Positions 60,062 through 64,000 of a stretch of 64,000 bases of DNA are shown here, one piece after another. Under the pieces are notes generated by a model. That model was given only the letters and a program-made list of their open reading frames with translations. It was not told the origin of the DNA and ran no database searches. The position numbers were made by a program, and so were the translations under genes. Each line of letters begins with the position of its first letter. Within the stretch, counting starts at the first letter, position 1. This DNA is from Ipomoea triloba. Lineage: Eukaryota; Streptophyta; Magnoliopsida; Solanales; Convolvulaceae. The stretch spans positions 22,143,033 to 22,207,032 of the forward strand of contig NC_044916.1 of assembly GCF_003576645.1 (NCBI RefSeq). The letters are read 5' to 3'.

Positions 60062-62281
60062 NAGTCAAGGGACCTAAATTGTCCAAATTAAAAGTCGAGG
60101 ACTAATTTTGGAAAATCAACATAGTCGGATGACCATTGCTGGAAATAACTCTAGAAAGTAATCTGAATGTCAATATTTTCTTTGCCAATGTATAATAACG
60201 AGGAAAAAAATTGATTAGTTGTTATTACAGGCACTCTGGATGTTACTATTTAGTGTGGAATACTAATATTTCCTAATGTCAGGACTTAAAGGAAGATATA
60301 AATCTATGTACATAATGACTACATAATTTGCTTCAAATATTTGCCTCATCAGCTGAAATTGATGATATGATTTTGTAGATTTTTTTTTTTTTTTGTGTAG
60401 AAAACCAGAAGACTGTATCAATAAGAAGGTCATTGTAAAGGAAATAGAGAGCTGACATATATGGTGAAGAATATGAAAAAAAAAAAAGAGAGACAATAAA
60501 AAGAAAAGGCACAAAGGTAAACTGAACCATATCTTTATAAATACTTCCGACATGCCATATTTGATATTCCATAAAGCATGCATACATAACTGTTTTACAA
60601 AATAGGCTGCATATAGATACAATTTAATTACATTACAAAAAAATATGCCTAAGATAACAAAATAGATTACTTGGAAAGCAATTAGTAGACGAAATTTAGG
60701 CACATTTTACACTTAAACCAAAGCAGCCACACAAAAGTAGTACAAAAACAAAATGTGAATAAACACTTGCATATGTCCTCAGATTAAGTAGATTCTTCCT
60801 TAATGGCTAGAATTCGACGTTTTTTAGGCACCTCTACTTTGGCAAAATCCTCCATCAAACACCTCTTAACACCATTTGAACCACCAGCCTGCGTCCCATC
60901 TTCAGATTGTATACCTAAAAGCAAATTTTCATTCTCAGCCATAGGATTCCTATCAACACTCTCACCACCCTCCACCATCACTAAGTCATCACAATCATCA
61001 CCCAAATTCACAACATCATGCCCAGCAAAGCACTCCTGCAAAACACAAAGACCATGTCTAATAAATAAGTACAAATAACCAAACTGTCTTCATCTACCAG
61101 ATCAGTTGAACCACCATGCATACCAGCACCAACATCTGGAGGGCATAACTTGTGTATAGAGAATTCTGGAGGGCATGACTTGTCAAACCACAAGCCAGAC
61201 CTAACTGGAATTCTATTTGATTGAATGTAGAACTAAATGGATCTTAACAGGTAACACTATTTATGTATTGAGCAGAATAGTATAGCTTTATTACAAACTG
61301 TAGGAACAAAAAAAGTAGATAAGATGCAATGGAATAAAAATAATGAATAGCAGAAATAGGTACATAAAAAGCAATAGAAAGAAAGACTAACTGTCTAGGA
61401 TTCTGGCCCGGCACAACTGCAACAATAGTATCACAGTTTCAAGAGAGGTGAAGCTAAAATAGGGCAGAAATTGATCCACACGTTCATCCCATTGAATCTG
61501 ATTCTCACTGTAAAGAGATAACAAATCGTATAGTAGAAGTCATAGATACTTTTGATTAAGTACATAGGAAGAAAGAGTATAAAACCAAGAAAACTTACTT
61601 TGCATCTTCCAAAACAAAGTCGATTAACCTAGCATTCCTGCCTCCAATACTCATTTCAACAGGAGAGTAGATTTGTACTACTCTACCAATAACATCTGCA
61701 AGTTAGAAATTCTGGTTAGAAGATTAGAAAAATAACCTACAATGTAAGAACTTACAAATTTAGTAACATGCCAATCAAGACCTTATCATCAAGGTCTTCT
61801 TTCAGGAGGATTGAGGCAATGGACTTTAACCGAAACATATGTTTAGGAAAAACAACTTGTTTGTATTCCTTAACCAATGTGTCCTGTTTGAACTTGATCA
61901 TGATAGGCAGAGTACTCGTTTTGTAGGGTAAGTAGTTTGTAATGCATAGGATTATTGCATACACTTTCCCATCCTTAAACTTACTCCCATATTTCTCCAC
62001 TTGTTTCTTCCCAATAGTAGCATGAATGAAGGTGCCCTAGAAAACAGAAATATAATGTAGTATAGAAGGCAGTTGTTAAAGATCAATAATAAACTAAAGT
62101 AGACAAGGACAACTGTTAAAGAGACACTAACCCCTTCATCATGGAACAGACATTCAATGGTCTTAATGCATTTTGTTGTTGGATTTTCAGGCACTACATA
62201 ACTTCGAACCAAGCGAAGTATAATGGCTTTAGTGGTAGACTCAGGCTTCAGTTGGGACACAAGAACAAACTGACCCGCCAT
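59570..62281 (-). CDS. RPA70-like (DUF223) protein, Helitron-associated
   Basis: A spliced minus-strand gene. Proposed exons are 62132-62281 (MAGQFVLVSQLKPESTTK to FHDEG, 50 codons), 61772-62036 (GTFIHATIGKK to KVLI), 61599-61695 (DVIGRVVQIYSPVEMSIGG), and 61392-61507 (QWDERVDQFLPYF). Terminal exons lie at 61098-about 61205 and 60784-61035, and again at 59884-59990 and 59570-59821 because of the 1.2-kb repeat. The last exon ends VPKKRRILAIKEEST, a basic nuclear-type tail. The family has OB folds that bind single-stranded DNA, and plant Helitrons often encode such proteins. The intron after KVLI needs a GC donor. Exons 1-4 are in phase with no stop, so the copy may be young or functional. Confidence 0.72.
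60062..60062. other. Single N at the repeat junction
   Basis: One unresolved base exactly between two identical 1,213-bp copies. The position corresponds to an A (58848) in front of copy 1. This is what is expected when two overlapping contigs are joined end to end. Confidence 0.9.
60063..61275. repeat. 1,213-bp direct repeat, copy 2
   Basis: Same content as 58849-60061: fragment of the MITE arm, then the terminal exons of the RPA-like gene. Only copy 2 continues into the upstream exons of the gene. Confidence 0.95.
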
Positions 62282-62784
62282 TGCAAGATGAGTAAATTCT
62301 CTCAAGCAAGTTTGTGTATGTGTATTGAACCGGTGTTCAAGTATGCATAGCGATTACCATTTTATCAACATATATATAGGATGCAATATGCATAGATTAG
62401 TGATACGTAATCATCACGCAGGGACTATTTAGGCTAACGTAAATATGATTAACCAACTTTAAACGATTTCCAAGAACAACATTAAATGCACTGTCGAACT
62501 TAAACAACAATTAGATAGCATTTAGAAATAAAGAGATAAGTATTAGAATTATAATTTTACTCAATCTCAATAATATAAATCAGAAATATTTACAATTCAA
62601 AAATTCAACCAATTAGGATTTAGAATTAAAAAAATCAATGCAATGATCATAATGCCTAAGATTGACGTTTGATCAAACCAAAATATTGGGAAGGAAAATC
62701 TCCTTTCACATTTGTATTTTGTATACAAACCGATATTTTGGCTCTCTATTCCAGCGCAAAATGCGAACGAAAAAAAATGGGAAA

Positions 62785-62859
62785 ACATAAATCAAAACAT
62801 GGGCGGAAGATTGGAGCCATATTAGAGACCAAATCCCTTGGCTTTATTATAATAAGGGA
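62785..62859 (-). other. Helitron 5' terminus upstream of the RPA-like gene
   Basis: After A (62860 complement) the minus strand reads TCCCTTATTATAATAAAGCC, then TTCCGCCCATG about 55-65 bases in. This matches the 5' ends of H1, H3 and H4. The RPA-like start codon is 578 bases downstream, nearly the same distance as in H1 (583). Confidence 0.65.
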
Positions 62860-63445
62860 TATTACGGAGTACAAAATTATTTTTCGTTTTTGTTCTAAGG
62901 AGGGGAGAAACCCAAGTAAACTAGTAGGTTCTATAAGCCACGCTACGACAAGCTGTAGCCTAGAATAAATTGATATATTACAAAATTACTTGTCATTATT
63001 ACTTTTTTTATTAATATAAATTTAAAAATTTACACATCAATTTATTCCAAAATTTATACAACTTTTTTAAATACAAATAAAATGTTTTACAATCTTTATT
63101 TTATAATGGTGCTTAGTTATACTTTGTACTCCATAATAAAATGACAAAAATAAGTTAAGTGGTAATGTACAATTTTATTATGCATTGAGTGTTAAAATCT
63201 CATTTGTAAGTAATCTAAGTATATATGTAATTATATTTTAAGATGGACCTTATAGATAAGGAAGAAAATAATATAACTTTTCGAAAGATCTTGGTAATTA
63301 TATATTGAACAGAGTGACGTCTCAGCCATTTAAGACCTTCTTGATATAGTCAGAGAAGTTCACTTCTTGGCACAGTGTCACTTCTCAGTACAGACCGAAA
63401 AGCTCATTTTTTTTGCACAATCCAAGAATGACAATTGTTGGTTAT
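62860..63445. other. AT-rich intergenic
   Basis: No gene recognised. A possible short inverted motif (ctataagccacgctacgacaagctgtagcc) near 62930 has no assigned role. Confidence 0.4.
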
Positions 63446-63497
63446 GAGAAGAAGAAGAAGAAGAAGAAGAAGGAGAAGAAGAAGAAGAAGAAGAGGA
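63446..63497 (+). repeat. (GAA)n microsatellite
   Basis: GAA triplets with two interruptions. The serine-rich minus-strand open frame at 63378-63653 is an artefact of this repeat. Confidence 0.9.
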
Positions 63498-63771
63498 GAA
63501 GGGGCTGTTGGTGCGGTGCTTCCATGCCAGTGCAATATGAGTGTGTTGTGCTCCTATCATGATGGGTAAGGCCATTATACTTGTGAAAATAAAAATAGAA
63601 ATAAAAATGTGAAAATAAACCTTCTTAATTTTTTTTTTTAAAAATCGAAGCAAAAATATGAAAATAAAAATAAAAAATAATTGAAGAGATTAGATTACCC
63701 TTTTCTAAAATATACTTTCACCAGAAAAGTCATCAGAAACACAAAAAGTGTCTAAAATATAATTGTTTGTA

Positions 63772-63935
63772 GGGATGACAATGGGGCGGGGCGGGGAGTA
63801 TACTCCCTGTCCCCGTCCCCGAAACCCCAACCCCAACACCATCCTCATCCCCATTTCCGGCGGGAATTGAAAATAGTCCCCATCCCCGTTCCCCCGAGAA
63901 ATTAGGCGGGGACAGAGAATTTCAACCCCGGTCAA
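63772..63935. repeat. G/C-run block with quadruplex potential
   Basis: The plus strand has GGGGCGGGGCGGGG, then C runs CCCCGTCCCCGAAACCCCAACCCC. On the minus strand the latter give four runs of four G with short loops. Further ccccatcccc phrases follow to 63930. Blocks like this occur widely in plant genomes as repeats; no gene is evident. Confidence 0.6.
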
Positions 63936-63945
63936 TTCTTAGTCA

Positions 63946-63948
<3 letters not shown>

Positions 63949-64000
<52 letters not shown>
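63949..64000. repeat. (TA)n microsatellite at window end
   Basis: An uninterrupted TA array that runs off the end of the window. Confidence 0.9.

Noticed and set aside
59049..60703. Two identical 146-residue hydrophobic open frames
   Set aside because: They lie in non-coding sequence downstream of the RPA-like gene and are doubled only by the 1.2-kb repeat; no family match.
63378..63653. Serine-rich 91-residue minus-strand open frame
   Set aside because: Produced by the (GAA)n microsatellite.

Overview
The window looks like a gene-poor, AT-rich stretch of a eudicot plant nuclear genome. Evidence is spliced plant gene families (a REM-type B3 protein, GNAT acetyltransferases), Ty3/gypsy retrotransposons with TGGCGCC primer sites, an L1-type LINE with DUF4283 and CCHC domains, plant Helitrons carrying RPA-like genes, hAT and Mutator-type elements, tRNA-derived SINEs and long (TA)n arrays. 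The exact species cannot be read from the sequence; an asterid such as a Convolvulaceae member is only a guess. Three single N bases (19926, 23154, 60062) show it is an assembled contig.

Layout. 1-2.5 kb: end of a minus-strand Ty3/gypsy element (gag with one stop, PBS, LTR). 2.6-15.3 kb: the most gene-like part, with an intact GNAT acetyltransferase (6888-7439), a convergent frameshifted paralogue (8037-8576) and a four-exon REM-type B3 gene (13845-14883), separated by Mutator-type and hAT-like MITEs and SINE relics. 15.35-21.45 kb: an unusual palindromic LTR structure with U3 ends on both sides and a 5-bp target duplication, split by a 4-kb Helitron. 22-25 kb: foldback elements and microsatellites. 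25.1-29.1 kb: a hAT element with an 8-bp target duplication, split by a 2.9-kb solo LTR that contains a 50-bp tandem array.

30-62.9 kb is dominated by Helitrons. A decayed Rep/helicase gene lies on the minus strand at 33.3-38.3 kb. An RPA-like gene lies on the same strand at 59.6-62.3 kb, just inside a Helitron-type 5' terminus at 62859. Between them are a nested plus-strand Helitron (31831-33257), a complete non-autonomous Athila/Tat-like LTR element (38921-47330, TSD ataag) whose 5' LTR has lost its promoter and whose gag-like ORF is split by a MITE, and a further minus-strand Helitron (47992-56079) carrying a full-length LINE (49111-55122, 16-bp TSD). Removing the nested insertions brings the RPA and Rep/helicase genes into one interval of roughly 11 kb, compatible with one ancient autonomous Helitron. 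That reconstruction is inference.

The recurring theme is that every Helitron whose 5' end is visible carries an RPA-like gene or relic a few hundred bases inside that end, plus a CCGCCCA motif 50-70 bases in. An exact 1,213-bp direct repeat joined by one N at 60062 duplicates the last exons of the RPA-like gene and may be an assembly artefact. Probably functional host coding capacity is limited to one GNAT gene, perhaps its neighbour, and the B3 gene.
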